IMG/VR virus record: IMGVR_UViG_3300042351_000658
Span: 1-22,231 of that record
Source of the DNA: a virus
Reading direction: 5' to 3' (one strand)
Length of the DNA: 22,231 nucleotides
In this document: positions 7,797-16,639 of the stretch, one piece after another
Numbering within the stretch: position 1 is the stretch's first letter
Layout: every line of letters starts with the position of its first letter
Made by a program: the position numbers and the translations under genes
The notes under the pieces: generated by a model
What the model was told of the DNA's origin: nothing
Databases searched by the model: none
The model's input: the letters and a program-made list of their open reading frames with translations, nothing else

Positions 7797-8786
7797 TCAA
7801 ATATACAAAAAAAAATTGAGATTAACAACTTTTTCTATCCATTTATTTTTATCAGTATATTCTTCTAATCCTGTTTTTAATTTATTAAATTCTTTCAGAT
7901 TTTTTTTATAACCTTCTTCTAATATTTCTAAATATCTTTGATGAAATTCTCCTTTACTACTTGCTCTGTATTTGTAATCAATATGTTTCATCCAATCAGT
8001 ATGTATAATTGGAATTTTACCATTATCAATAGCATCAAATATTGAATATCCAAATGGTTCTTTTTCATAACACCCGTGAAATATTTGAAAATTACTTTCA
8101 AAAAATTTTTTATGAAATCTATAATCAAATTCCATAAACCTATGATAATCCGAATTAGTTTTGGAAGCTTCTAACATTCTTCTATAATCATATTTGTTAG
8201 AAAATATAATCGATGGAATGTAATCTAAATAATGTGCGTTCTTTCGTGTTTCACATCTTGCAGCATAACCTATTTTATCCGATAAAATTCCTAAAAACGG
8301 AATATTATTTTTCCATTCATAGTAATTGGTAATTATTTTTGTTTTAGGATAGTATGTATGAATTGTATCAGCTTTGTATCCAATCCAAACTATATTATCA
8401 GAATTATCTAATATTTCTTTTTGCCATTCCCAATCAATACGAGTCATTAGATTTTCATACTCATCGTTTAATCCCAACATATCGGGAATAAATGCGTGAA
8501 CAAAGGTTGTGTGAGTTTTGTAAAGATACTTTTTAATTATAGGATTTGGTTTGTATGAATGATGTAGAAAAATTATCTTATCACACTCATTTAATATCCT
8601 ATTTATTTCTTCATCGTTTTGGAAAGTGTATATTGCATCTTTTTCTGGCAATAACGGTCTTCCATCAACTACAATTTTGTAATCTTCTGTAACTAATGGT
8701 AAGATGTTCTCTACAAAGTTGTTACACCATATATCCGAACCTCCTACTATATTTTTTCCATAACCTGTTGTAATAAATACTATCAT
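7797..8786 (-). CDS. GT-B type glycosyltransferase (group 1/GT4-like)
   Basis: A 329-residue protein with a two-Rossmann GT-B layout. The N-terminal domain begins MIVFITTGYGKNIVGGSDIW, with the GG loop near 15. The C-terminal domain has IGYAARCETRKN at 172-183 and the donor-binding region EPFGYSIFDAIDNGKIPII at 243-261, equivalent to the E(x7)E-type region of family 4 enzymes, although the second acidic residue here is D251 rather than E. It overlaps the tail fibre stop by 4 bases (ATGA), tying its expression to the fibre. There are no membrane segments. The likely role is sugar transfer to the fibre or another surface polymer; this is contextual. Confidence 0.75.
   Translation of the reverse strand: MIVFITTGYGKNIVGGSDIWCNNFVENILPLVTEDYKIVVDGRPLLPEKDAIYTFQNDEEINRILNECDKIIFLHHSYKPNPIIKKYLYKTHTTFVHAFIPDMLGLNDEYENLMTRIDWEWQKEILDNSDNIVWIGYKADTIHTYYPKTKIITNYYEWKNNIPFLGILSDKIGYAARCETRKNAHYLDYIPSIIFSNKYDYRRMLEASKTNSDYHRFMEFDYRFHKKFFESNFQIFHGCYEKEPFGYSIFDAIDNGKIPIIHTDWMKHIDYKYRASSKGEFHQRYLEILEEGYKKNLKEFNKLKTGLEEYTDKNKWIEKVVNLNFFLYI
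7798..7828 (-). promoter_or_regulatory. Candidate Bacteroidota-type promoter (before methyltransferase)
   Basis: On the minus strand TATATTTG (7805-7798) matches the -7 element TAnnTTTG, and TTG (7828-7826) lies exactly 20 bases upstream as the -33 element. The expected transcript start is near 7791, 28 nt before the methyltransferase ATG. The site overlaps the last codons of the upstream glycosyltransferase, so it could raise expression of the modification genes independently of the fibre. AT-richness makes a chance match possible. Confidence 0.5.
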
Positions 8787-11700
8787 ATAGAACCACTAAG
8801 TTTTGCTTCCAATTCTTCTATTCTTTTATTTAAATCTTGTACTACTTTTATTGTAGATGCAAATATAGATTGGTAATTTAAAGCTTCAATACTTCCAGAC
8901 TCATCGTGTAATACCCAATCGATATATCCTAAATCATTAACTTCTTCGGCTATTAAACCAGTTGCTTTATTTCCGTTATCCGTTTGTTCAATGCCATTAT
9001 ATTTACGAACATTTAAATGTAATATACGATTTGCATCCGATTGTGATAAATCTTCAATATTTTTTTTATATTTTCTAGATGATGCTATTTTTTTAACTTT
9101 ATTTTGTGCATTTACTCCCAATGGGACAGCTTGTGAATCGTTATATAAAAAATCAAATGATAATGAATCTGAATAATCCGACTCTGCCTCTTTATTTTGG
9201 TACAATCTTATTCTTTGGGTAAACATTGAGTATCTTTGAACCGAAGTACCAAATATACCTGCTCCGGTAGTAGCATATAATCCTTGGTCATCTATTTGTA
9301 AATTACCAAATTTTATTGAGCCAAATCCAGCAACAGTTATTCCATTAACTCCAGTAACCGTCAACCCATTAGGTCCCATTGTTACCGCACCTGCAGTTAC
9401 ATCACCTGTAAAAGTACCACCGGTTGCAGTTATTTCTCCTCTAAATTTGGCATTACCACTACTATCTATTAAAAAGTTTCTTGAAGAAATCCAACCACTT
9501 CCAATTGTAATACTACCACCACCGGTAGTATATACTCCATCAGTTCCTTTAGTTCCTTTAAATATTGAATTTGAATCAATAGACCATCCACCTATTGTTG
9601 CTCCCAATGCGGATAATTCTGCTACGGTTATTTTATCTGCCGTTACTGCTCCTGCTGCAATCGTACCTGCCGTTACTGCATTTGTTGCAATTTTTCCTGC
9701 TGTAATTTGCCCCGCACCTATTTTTGAAGCAACTACTGCCTCTGCTGCTATTTTACCAGAAGTTACTGCATCTAACGCAATGTTTCCTTCTTGTACTGCG
9801 TTAGCTGCTAATTCTGCATTTGTTACTGTACTTTTAGTTGCCAATCCACCCAAACCGGTTATACCATCTGATGGTGATACACTATTTTTAGTTGCCAATG
9901 CCCCCAATCCACTAACTGCCGAATTTGGTACTGAACTACCAACTGTTAAATTTCCGGTTATATTTAATGTAGTTCCATCCCAACTTAATCCATTTGCTCC
10001 CGTACCACTTAAAAAGAAATTACCATTGTTAGCCATATAGGTTTTCCAACCTGCCGTAGTTCCACTCCCATTATGATAACCTAAATATTCTGAACCTAAA
10101 TAGAGACCAGCAGTTCCAGTTGATGGTGCTTTAATTATTCTACCATTTGCATTTGTAAATACCTTACCATCAACTGCAATTGCAGTAGCACTTGCAGCAT
10201 CCGCAGATGTTTGTGCATTACTTGCGGCAGTAGCAGCATTACTTGCGGCAGTTGCCGCATTATCAATTGCAGTTTTGGTTGCACCACTTGTAATATTAAC
10301 CTCACCAGTTAAACTCAATGCACTTCCATTCCAAGATAATTTATCTCCCAATGAAAGTTTACCGGTACTATCTAAATATACAGGTGTATTTGTATTATTA
10401 AATGCTCCAGAATATTCATTATATACCGTATCGGATGGGTTTACTATTCCACCTATGAATATTTTTCTAGGGTTTTGTCTTGCATCTAAATAAATAGATG
10501 GAGTTGTACCAACTTTAAATAATGTACTAAAGTATCCAAGTTGTCCACCAATAACAGGAGAATAAATTGAATCATTTTCTATAAATGTTCCTGGATATCC
10601 ACCATTTGCTAATTGTTGTACTCTTGCAAAAGCATCTGCTTTTGCATTATTAATACTTGTACTTACACTACTACTTAACGATGTAATAGAACTACTAACA
10701 CTTCCACTCAATACTCCAATTGTACCACTTACAGAACCACTTAATACTCCAATTGTACCACTTACAGAACCACTTAAAGTGACTATACTACCACTTACAC
10801 TTCCACTTAGTGTTACAATTGTAGTGTTAGCTGATGAACTGTATAATGTAGCCGTTCCACTAATAGAAGATGATACCCTATTTAAATCTGCTAAAGATGA
10901 AGATGCAGATGAACTAATTAATAAAATAGTACCACCAATATTTGTATTACCACCATTAAATAACGCCGATTGTGTTACCGAAACAGGTACATAGTTATTA
11001 TTTATATCGTAAAATTCAAATTTAAAATTAAATGTTTCATTACCCAATACGGTTGGCATTGTGGTTATAAATCCAATTTCATCTGGTGAAAATGCAGTAT
11101 CTTCTGATAATTTTAAACTAACATTTCCTAAATGCCATTGACCTTGTGATTGAGAAAAATATAAAGATGCAGTTGGATAATCTCTATCTATTTTAAATGG
11201 TATAGTTGTATCTAATAAATTTTTAGTAGGTTGTGTTCCTATTAGTGTGCCAATACTACTACTTGTTGAACCAGATATTAAATAAATTCCTAAGTTACTA
11301 TCAGTTGATGCTGAATAAAATGCATCTAAATTTAATTCGTAAGTATTTGTACTAGATAAATCCAAAGATTGTGTATATCTAAAATTACCGTTTCCAGTCA
11401 ATCTAACACCTGCTTCAACTCTTGAAGAATCTAAAACTGCAGTTAATGAACCACTATTCCATTGATTTTTTAAAATTTCTGAGGTAAATATACCAGTATT
11501 ACCAACTACACTTCCACTTAAACCATATGATATTAATAATTCTTTAGATTCAACTAAAATATCTTGTATCAAATCATAATCAGAAATATCACCAATAGAT
11601 GTTCTAAAAACTTTTACTCGTTTTACATCACCTGCAAATGTTTCTAAATTTGAAAGTTTTATATCGGCAAAAGATTGAGTAACTGCCGATGCTACTTTTA

Positions 11701-12259
11701 AATCATTTTCAATTTTATAAATAGGACTTAATATTTCGGAAATTTTAACAGTAGGTCTTTTATAAAAACGAATTTTTGTATTATTTGCCAAAGATGGCAC
11801 TACATTTATTTCTTTTTGCCATTTAACATTATAGTTCCCCTCCCAATTTGCAGGTATAGGGGTATTTATCCCATTATTATCATAAGATGATAATTCACCT
11901 AATATAGTAATAGTACATGGACCAAATGCGGTATCCGGATATATGTAAACAGAAACTAATTTAGAAACACCCTCATAATATTCAGTTACAATTGGTTCAC
12001 CACCAACCGATGCCGAAATAATACCTTCACCTGGTTCGTGATAAATAACATCACCATTCGCATCTTTTAATTCAATTTTTATTAAACTATCTGCAATCAA
12101 ATATTCAGAACCTTGTATAAGAAATGCGTTTTTACCACCAGTAAACGTATCAGGAAGTTCTGTTAATTTAAAATATTTGCTTAATGGGTCTGTATCTGTA
12201 ACAAATGTATTATATTTGTCTAAATTATCAGCAAATAATGTTTTTTTAGTAATAGCCAT
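8783..12259 (-). CDS. Tail fibre with C-terminal intramolecular chaperone (peptidase S74)
   Basis: A 1158-residue fibre. The N-terminal part (1 to about 440) is a mixed beta region starting MAITKKTLFADNLDKYNTF, probably for attachment. Residues of about 446-540 form a Ser/Gly stalk of 11-residue repeats (IGVLSGSVSGT). Residues of about 665-700 are Ala-rich (ATAASNAATAASNA), probably coiled coil. Residues of about 810-886 contain degenerate AVTAGKIAAGAV-type repeats, followed by Gly-rich beta structure (GGWSIDS, TGGTFTGDVTAGAV). The C-terminus is an S74 chaperone: SSRKYKKNIEDL from 1060 supplies the Ser/Lys autocleavage dyad, then GLIAEEVNDLG, and a terminal coiled coil ending EELEAKLSGSI. Fibres of this type trimerise and cut off the chaperone. 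It determines host binding. A candidate late promoter lies upstream, and a glycosyltransferase overlaps its stop. Confidence 0.92.
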   Translation of the reverse strand: MAITKKTLFADNLDKYNTFVTDTDPLSKYFKLTELPDTFTGGKNAFLIQGSEYLIADSLIKIELKDANGDVIYHEPGEGIISASVGGEPIVTEYYEGVSKLVSVYIYPDTAFGPCTITILGELSSYDNNGINTPIPANWEGNYNVKWQKEINVVPSLANNTKIRFYKRPTVKISEILSPIYKIENDLKVASAVTQSFADIKLSNLETFAGDVKRVKVFRTSIGDISDYDLIQDILVESKELLISYGLSGSVVGNTGIFTSEILKNQWNSGSLTAVLDSSRVEAGVRLTGNGNFRYTQSLDLSSTNTYELNLDAFYSASTDSNLGIYLISGSTSSSIGTLIGTQPTKNLLDTTIPFKIDRDYPTASLYFSQSQGQWHLGNVSLKLSEDTAFSPDEIGFITTMPTVLGNETFNFKFEFYDINNNYVPVSVTQSALFNGGNTNIGGTILLISSSASSSLADLNRVSSSISGTATLYSSSANTTIVTLSGSVSGSIVTLSGSVSGTIGVLSGSVSGTIGVLSGSVSSSITSLSSSVSTSINNAKADAFARVQQLANGGYPGTFIENDSIYSPVIGGQLGYFSTLFKVGTTPSIYLDARQNPRKIFIGGIVNPSDTVYNEYSGAFNNTNTPVYLDSTGKLSLGDKLSWNGSALSLTGEVNITSGATKTAIDNAATAASNAATAASNAQTSADAASATAIAVDGKVFTNANGRIIKAPSTGTAGLYLGSEYLGYHNGSGTTAGWKTYMANNGNFFLSGTGANGLSWDGTTLNITGNLTVGSSVPNSAVSGLGALATKNSVSPSDGITGLGGLATKSTVTNAELAANAVQEGNIALDAVTSGKIAAEAVVASKIGAGQITAGKIATNAVTAGTIAAGAVTADKITVAELSALGATIGGWSIDSNSIFKGTKGTDGVYTTGGGSITIGSGWISSRNFLIDSSGNAKFRGEITATGGTFTGDVTAGAVTMGPNGLTVTGVNGITVAGFGSIKFGNLQIDDQGLYATTGAGIFGTSVQRYSMFTQRIRLYQNKEAESDYSDSLSFDFLYNDSQAVPLGVNAQNKVKKIASSRKYKKNIEDLSQSDANRILHLNVRKYNGIEQTDNGNKATGLIAEEVNDLGYIDWVLHDESGSIEALNYQSIFASTIKVVQDLNKRIEELEAKLSGSI
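10710..10775 (-). repeat. Exact 33-bp tandem repeat in fibre stalk
   Basis: Two identical 33-bp copies lie at 10710-10742 and 10743-10775, each encoding 11 residues of the IGVLSGSVSGT type. Degenerate copies extend on both sides, from roughly 10640 to 10920. This is an in-frame coding repeat of the fibre stalk, so gain or loss of a unit would change fibre length without a frameshift. Confidence 0.9.
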
Positions 12260-12265
12260 TGATAA

Positions 12266-12283
12266 TATCTTTAATATAAATAT
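12266..12283 (-). promoter_or_regulatory. Candidate late promoter element, fibre gene
   Basis: The minus strand reads ATATTTATATTAAAGATA, ending 6 bases before the fibre ATG. The same 18 bases occur upstream of the 207-aa structural gene (20835-20852), and shorter versions precede the 80-aa and 401-aa genes. The recurrence at gene starts suggests a phage-specific promoter, probably for late transcription. Confidence 0.5.
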
Positions 12284-12312
12284 CCCAAAAAAATATATTT
12301 TACATAATTATA

Positions 12313-12347
12313 TAAAGAAAACTAATAATTACTAAAGAAAACTAATA
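12313..12347 (+). promoter_or_regulatory. Direct-repeat operator candidate upstream of RHH gene
   Basis: Two identical 15-base copies of TAAAGAAAACTAATA lie at 12313-12327 and 12333-12347, a 20-bp period (about two helical turns), with the second ending on the A of the ATG. Ribbon-helix-helix dimers commonly bind tandem direct sites in their own promoter, so this is likely an autoregulatory operator. It lies in the divergent region between the fibre gene and the regulator gene. Confidence 0.6.
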
Positions 12348-12517
12348 TGAAATATGCAATGTTACAAATAAAAAAAGAAACCCACGAACTTCTCAAAGAT
12401 TATTGTGAAGAACATGGGTTTAAAATGGGTAGTTTAGTTGAAAACTTAATCAAAAAACACGTTGGTGTTCATAAACCATCTGTTAATGTTTTAAGAGCAG
12501 ATAAAATTAGAAATTAA
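12347..12517 (+). CDS. Small ribbon-helix-helix (Arc/MetJ/CopG-like) regulator, 56 aa
   Basis: The only plus-strand gene seen. It encodes MKYAMLQIKKETHELLKDYC, then EEHGFKMGSLVENLIKKHVG and a basic tail ending LRADKIRN. The layout is that of an RHH DNA-binding protein: a short strand (YAMLQIKKE), helix A (THELLKDYCEEHG), a turn (FKMGS) and helix B (SLVENLIKKHV). The length is normal for the class. Two identical repeats precede it (12313-12347) and could be its operator. The 3' end overlaps the 3' end of the convergent SbcD-SbcC gene by 11 bases (12507-12517). It may repress its own gene and perhaps the divergent fibre operon, and so act as a temporal switch; this is inference. Confidence 0.85.
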   Translation: MKYAMLQIKKETHELLKDYCEEHGFKMGSLVENLIKKHVGVHKPSVNVLRADKIRN

Positions 12518-15500
12518 TCTTACTAAATCCATTTTCTTTTTTAATTTCAATTAAACCATCTACAATATCTCTCATTTGTTCTAAGTGAGATATAACCCAT
12601 ATAAAATCAAATTGAGTTTTAAGATATTGCATCATCATAAATAAAGATGATAAATTATCGGAATCCAATGTCCCAAATCCTTCATCTATTACTAAAAAGT
12701 TTGGACGAGGTAAATTACATATGTTAATAAGAGCAACTCTTATTGCTAATCCACTAACAAACTTCTCCATACCACTACACATCTCTAATGGCCATTCCTG
12801 GTCATCATAAACTATCTTAGCATTGATTGATTTTCCATCCATTTCCATTACACAACCAAAATCAACTACTTGTGCAAGAATGTTATTTACTTCGTTTTCA
12901 ATAACAGGTAGAGCTTTAGAAATCAACTCATAAGGTATTCCATCTCTCTTTACAGAATCCAAATAGTAGGTGTATAAACGATTTTTTTCCTCTAAGTCTT
13001 TAACTTCATTCATCCTACCCTTTATCCCCTCTACAAACGAAGATATGGAGGCAATAACACCCTTTGTATCACCAATCTTTTTACTCAATTCGGATACTTC
13101 CGATTCTATTTCTTTTTTGGTTCTTTGTAAACCATTTATAATAGTTTCTATCTGAGTATTACGTTTAATAGTTTCTTCATTTATATAATACTTACGGATA
13201 TTTTCTTCAACTACTTCTAATTGATGCTTTACTAATTCTATTTTAGTTTTTAATCCGTTTAATTCTGCTTTTTCGGTTTCTATTGTAGAATATCCTTTTT
13301 GATATTTTAATTTTAATGTTTGTAAATTTTTGTATTGTTCTTTGGATGTTTCAAAAAGACTCATTACATTTAGAGAACCATTTACATCATTTAAACTATA
13401 ATCTAAACTTGCTTCCAATCCTTCTAACTCTTCTTTTGCTTTTAATGCATCTTTTACGAACACATTATCGCAACAAAACTTACAATTAGGGTCATACTCA
13501 TGCGTTTCTAAATGAGCAATCTTATCTTTAATAGATTGAATCTTTTGTTTTAATAATTGATGTTTAGTATTTGCTTCACTAAAATCTTTTTCTGCTTGAA
13601 CATAATTAGAGTGTGCTTCTTCAATATCAATGTGTTCTTCTTGTGAAACATAAAACTTTTTAGTGTCTTCCATTGATTGAGAAACTTCTCCAACTAATTT
13701 ACTATAATCAATAATAGTATTTTCTTTTGTTTCAAATGAAGCAGTATATCCATTTAATGTAGATTGTAATTTTGTTTTAGATTGATTTAAATCATCTATA
13801 TTTAAATTACCATCCATAGGAACTAATTGAGCACTCAACCCAACAATTCTTTCTCCTAAATCATCTCTATCGTATGTTCTATCACCTAATGTTTTTTCTA
13901 AATCTTTAAGTTCAGCAGTTTTACTAATAAATTCAATTTTCTTTTCAGCTAATTCTGAAGTAAAATCTGTTTTCTTAAAGTTTTTAATTAAGATAGAAAC
14001 TTCTTTAACATCTTCACTTGCAATATCATATAGTTTATCAAAGATATTGATACCCATAAACTGTGCTAGTAAATCTTTTCTTTCTGATTGAGATTTATCA
14101 ATGAATAAAGCATTGTTTCCTTGTAGTGATAAAGCAGTTAAAATGAAATCTTCATATTTTCCTACATATTGTTCAATAATGTTATTTGTATCACGTCTTT
14201 CGTTTCCGTTTAGGATTGTATTTAATCCACCTTCTTCTTTCCAAAACTGAACATCAACTTTAACATTTTTTCCTTTGTTAATCGTTTTGGCAGTTCTTTC
14301 AATATGATAATCTAATCCATCAATTTGAAAATGTAAATGACAAACAAAATCCGTTTTACGATTATTTAGAATATTAGATGCTTTAAATGCTCTACTACAT
14401 TTATCGTATAAACAAAAAGATATTGCATCAAACAAAGAAGATTTACCCGCTGCATTTGGTGCAAACAAGCCCATTAATCCACCTACTTTAGTAAAATCAA
14501 TTTTGTTATTTTCCCCATAACTAAACATATTTGAAAACTCAAACTTAACTGGTTTCCAATGTATATTTCTTTGAATATCATCGTGAGTAATTCTACTATT
14601 TATATCTCTATTAATCGTTTCTAAACCATCCAAATCATCTTTACTAACAAATGGCATCATTCTGTTAATATAATCGTTTATAAGAGAGTTCTGATAGTTT
14701 ACATCGGTTATATCTTCAAAGTCTAATCTATTGTTTCTATTTCCTGTTTTTGATTTAGAAAGAGAATCTGTTCTAATAATTGTAAAATCATCTACACCAT
14801 ATAATTGTTTTATTTCAGCAATTACTTTCTTTGTATCAGCCGTATCAGTATTTGATAAACGAACTCTTAAACGAGGATTCTTTGGCATATTGGAAACCTT
14901 TGGAACGTTCCCATTATCAATATCCATAGTATAATATCCATAATCATTTTGAATATCAATTTCCTCATAACTCATTTTATCCAAATCCCAAACAAGCAAT
15001 CCATGTTTATCTAAAGTTTCACCAAAGTTTTGTTGAACTAATGAACCTGCATACGCAATCGTACATCCTTTTGGAGATTTAATAATTTGTCGTTTGTGAA
15101 TATCACCTAATAAGGCTAAATCATATCCATCAAACATATCAGGTGTAAAATGACGAGATGAAACTACATATCCAATATCTGTTTGAGATGTATCCAATGG
15201 TCCGTGAAAAAGAGCAATCTTTTTATTACCAAATAGTTTATTAGCAGGAATCCAATTTTCTCTTTTATCAAAAATAGAGAATACCGAAAAATCCACTCCA
15301 CCTATTGAGTAAACTTGCGTATCTCTCAAATATGTAAAGTTTGGTAAATTTAATGCCTCAACGATTGGTGTAAGAACATCCAATCTATCGGAATTATTCA
15401 TATTACAATCGTGATTACCTGTAATAAGGATAGTTTCACATAACTTAGAACATTCCGTAAATAACCAACTAATCTCTCTTACCAATTCAGGTGAAAGTTC

Positions 15501-15665
15501 TAATTTAGCATGGGCAATATCTCCTGCCAAATAAATAATAGAATCATCCGTTCCCCTCTTACGAATTTCATCAAACATTTTTTCAAATACCTGACGATAC
15601 TCATTGTGTCTTTTCACATTACGGATATGTACATCGGCAATGTGATAGATTTTCTTTAAACTCAT
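12507..15665 (-). CDS. Fused SbcD-SbcC (Mre11-Rad50, T4 gp47-gp46-like) nuclease/ATPase
   Basis: A 1052-residue protein that joins two normally separate subunits. Residues 1 to about 340 are a metallophosphoesterase nuclease: DVH at 11-13, GDIAH at 48-52, GNHD at 83-86, FHG at 153-155 and GDIH at 187-190. From about 370 a Rad50/SbcC ATPase begins (FSNMFSYGENNKIDF), with Walker A APNAAGKSS at 402-410, a long coiled coil of about 570-900 broken by the zinc-hook CKFC (C728, C731), signature CSGMEKFVSG at 963-972, Walker B FLVIDEG at 990-996, D-loop TLDSDN at 999-1004 and H-loop H1027. All motifs are intact. The role is DNA end processing for recombination-dependent replication and degradation of branched DNA. 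The start overlaps the primase stop by 4 bases. There is no frameshift or internal stop at the junction, so this is a genuine fusion. Confidence 0.93.
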   Translation of the reverse strand: MSLKKIYHIADVHIRNVKRHNEYRQVFEKMFDEIRKRGTDDSIIYLAGDIAHAKLELSPELVREISWLFTECSKLCETILITGNHDCNMNNSDRLDVLTPIVEALNLPNFTYLRDTQVYSIGGVDFSVFSIFDKRENWIPANKLFGNKKIALFHGPLDTSQTDIGYVVSSRHFTPDMFDGYDLALLGDIHKRQIIKSPKGCTIAYAGSLVQQNFGETLDKHGLLVWDLDKMSYEEIDIQNDYGYYTMDIDNGNVPKVSNMPKNPRLRVRLSNTDTADTKKVIAEIKQLYGVDDFTIIRTDSLSKSKTGNRNNRLDFEDITDVNYQNSLINDYINRMMPFVSKDDLDGLETINRDINSRITHDDIQRNIHWKPVKFEFSNMFSYGENNKIDFTKVGGLMGLFAPNAAGKSSLFDAISFCLYDKCSRAFKASNILNNRKTDFVCHLHFQIDGLDYHIERTAKTINKGKNVKVDVQFWKEEGGLNTILNGNERRDTNNIIEQYVGKYEDFILTALSLQGNNALFIDKSQSERKDLLAQFMGINIFDKLYDIASEDVKEVSILIKNFKKTDFTSELAEKKIEFISKTAELKDLEKTLGDRTYDRDDLGERIVGLSAQLVPMDGNLNIDDLNQSKTKLQSTLNGYTASFETKENTIIDYSKLVGEVSQSMEDTKKFYVSQEEHIDIEEAHSNYVQAEKDFSEANTKHQLLKQKIQSIKDKIAHLETHEYDPNCKFCCDNVFVKDALKAKEELEGLEASLDYSLNDVNGSLNVMSLFETSKEQYKNLQTLKLKYQKGYSTIETEKAELNGLKTKIELVKHQLEVVEENIRKYYINEETIKRNTQIETIINGLQRTKKEIESEVSELSKKIGDTKGVIASISSFVEGIKGRMNEVKDLEEKNRLYTYYLDSVKRDGIPYELISKALPVIENEVNNILAQVVDFGCVMEMDGKSINAKIVYDDQEWPLEMCSGMEKFVSGLAIRVALINICNLPRPNFLVIDEGFGTLDSDNLSSLFMMMQYLKTQFDFIWVISHLEQMRDIVDGLIEIKKENGFSKINF

Positions 15666-16603
15666 AAACTATTAATTTTTGTTAATAACAACTCCTCTAT
15701 TCCAAACTCTTTTGTATTATTTAACTCTTCATAAAACTTTTGATACCCCATATCGGCAGCATCTTTATCTTTTAGATTCATAAACTTAACATTTATTCCT
15801 TGTTTTCTAAAATATTCAGATGCTTTCAATGCTTCTGTTTTAGCATCATTATCTAACGAAATAACAATATCACTAACTCCATTCATAAATATTTTCTCAA
15901 CTAATGTTTTAGATGGAAACTTACCTAAAAGGGGAATTGCGTTTCTTCTGATTGTAATTGCATCAAATACTCCCTCACATAAAATAATAGGTTCATTCCA
16001 ATTGATTTGGGAATCAAAACAAATTACATTTTTACTGATTGGTGGATTTTTGTATTTCATCTTCTCATCTACATAATAAGAACGAGAAACGAAGTAATTT
16101 AATGAACCATCACAATTATAAGATGGGATAATTACTCTTCTTGCATACAAACCCTCTGAACAATATCCTATACCATACTTTACAATTTGTTTTTCTGTTA
16201 TACCTCTTTGTGTAAGGTAGTTCATTGCCTGTTTATATTCTGGATTAAATCCTTTTGGTTGTTCTGCTAACGAAATAAACTCTTTTGGTAATGATATGAA
16301 TATCTTTGTATCATTATCATCGTTTTGTGGATTGTAATGTGAATCACCATATATCTCCCTAATAACTGCAATAGTTTTTCTATCAACATCTAATCTTTTT
16401 AGTAAAGATGTTAATTTTTTACCACCACTATTACACGTCCAACAATGCCAATTCTGTGTTTCGGTGTTTACTTGTAATTTTTGTTTGTGATGGTGACAGA
16501 ATGGACAGTAGAATGCTAATTCGTTTCCCCTTAAAACGGAGAAACTACCTAACACATTAGAAAGTGTTGTAGTTATTTTTGTCTTATCTGTATTATTCAG
16601 CAT
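15662..16603 (-). CDS. DnaG/gp61-like DNA primase (zinc ribbon + TOPRIM)
   Basis: Starting at ATG 16603 the protein has 313 residues. A zinc ribbon has CPFC (C33, C36) and CWTC (C54, C57). The TOPRIM catalytic domain has CEGVFDA (E210, D214) and SLDNDA (D251, D253), the metal-binding acidic residues. It should make RNA primers for lagging-strand synthesis at the phage fork. An in-frame TTG lies 18 bases upstream (16621), but it falls within the putative promoter, so the ATG is preferred. Even this ATG sits at the predicted transcript start, so the mRNA may be leaderless. The gene overlaps the SbcD-SbcC start by 4 bases (ATGA), linking primase with recombination. No helicase is fused to it. 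Confidence 0.87.
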   Translation of the reverse strand: MLNNTDKTKITTTLSNVLGSFSVLRGNELAFYCPFCHHHKQKLQVNTETQNWHCWTCNSGGKKLTSLLKRLDVDRKTIAVIREIYGDSHYNPQNDDNDTKIFISLPKEFISLAEQPKGFNPEYKQAMNYLTQRGITEKQIVKYGIGYCSEGLYARRVIIPSYNCDGSLNYFVSRSYYVDEKMKYKNPPISKNVICFDSQINWNEPIILCEGVFDAITIRRNAIPLLGKFPSKTLVEKIFMNGVSDIVISLDNDAKTEALKASEYFRKQGINVKFMNLKDKDAADMGYQKFYEELNNTKEFGIEELLLTKINSL

Positions 16604-16607
16604 GATA

Positions 16608-16639
16608 CAAATATACAACAATTATTTCAAATTTCCAAA
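16608..16639 (-). promoter_or_regulatory. Candidate Bacteroidota-type promoter (before primase)
   Basis: On the minus strand TTTG (16639-16636) is followed by 20 bases and TATATTTG (16615-16608), a full match to the -33 TTTG and -7 TAnnTTTG elements of Bacteroidota housekeeping promoters. It fills the gap between the resolvase stop and the primase ATG. The predicted start falls on or next to the ATG. It should let host polymerase transcribe primase and SbcD-SbcC before late genes. Confidence 0.65.

Noticed and set aside
9447-10040. 197-codon plus-strand open frame
   Set aside because: It lies antisense to the Ala/Thr/Gly-rich fibre repeats, whose codon composition avoids stops on the other strand. 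The translation is low-complexity and shows no domain.
10640-10920. Possible CRISPR or non-coding tandem array
   Set aside because: The repeats are in frame within the fibre, have no unique spacers and code for 11-residue stalk units.
8783-12259. Diversity-generating retroelement target in the fibre
   Set aside because: No reverse transcriptase or template repeat was seen in the window, and the fibre C-terminus is an S74 chaperone rather than a C-type lectin variable region.
16604-16621. TTG start giving a six-residue longer primase
   Set aside because: It falls inside the putative promoter and adds MLYICI before the conserved region; the ATG at 16603 is more likely.
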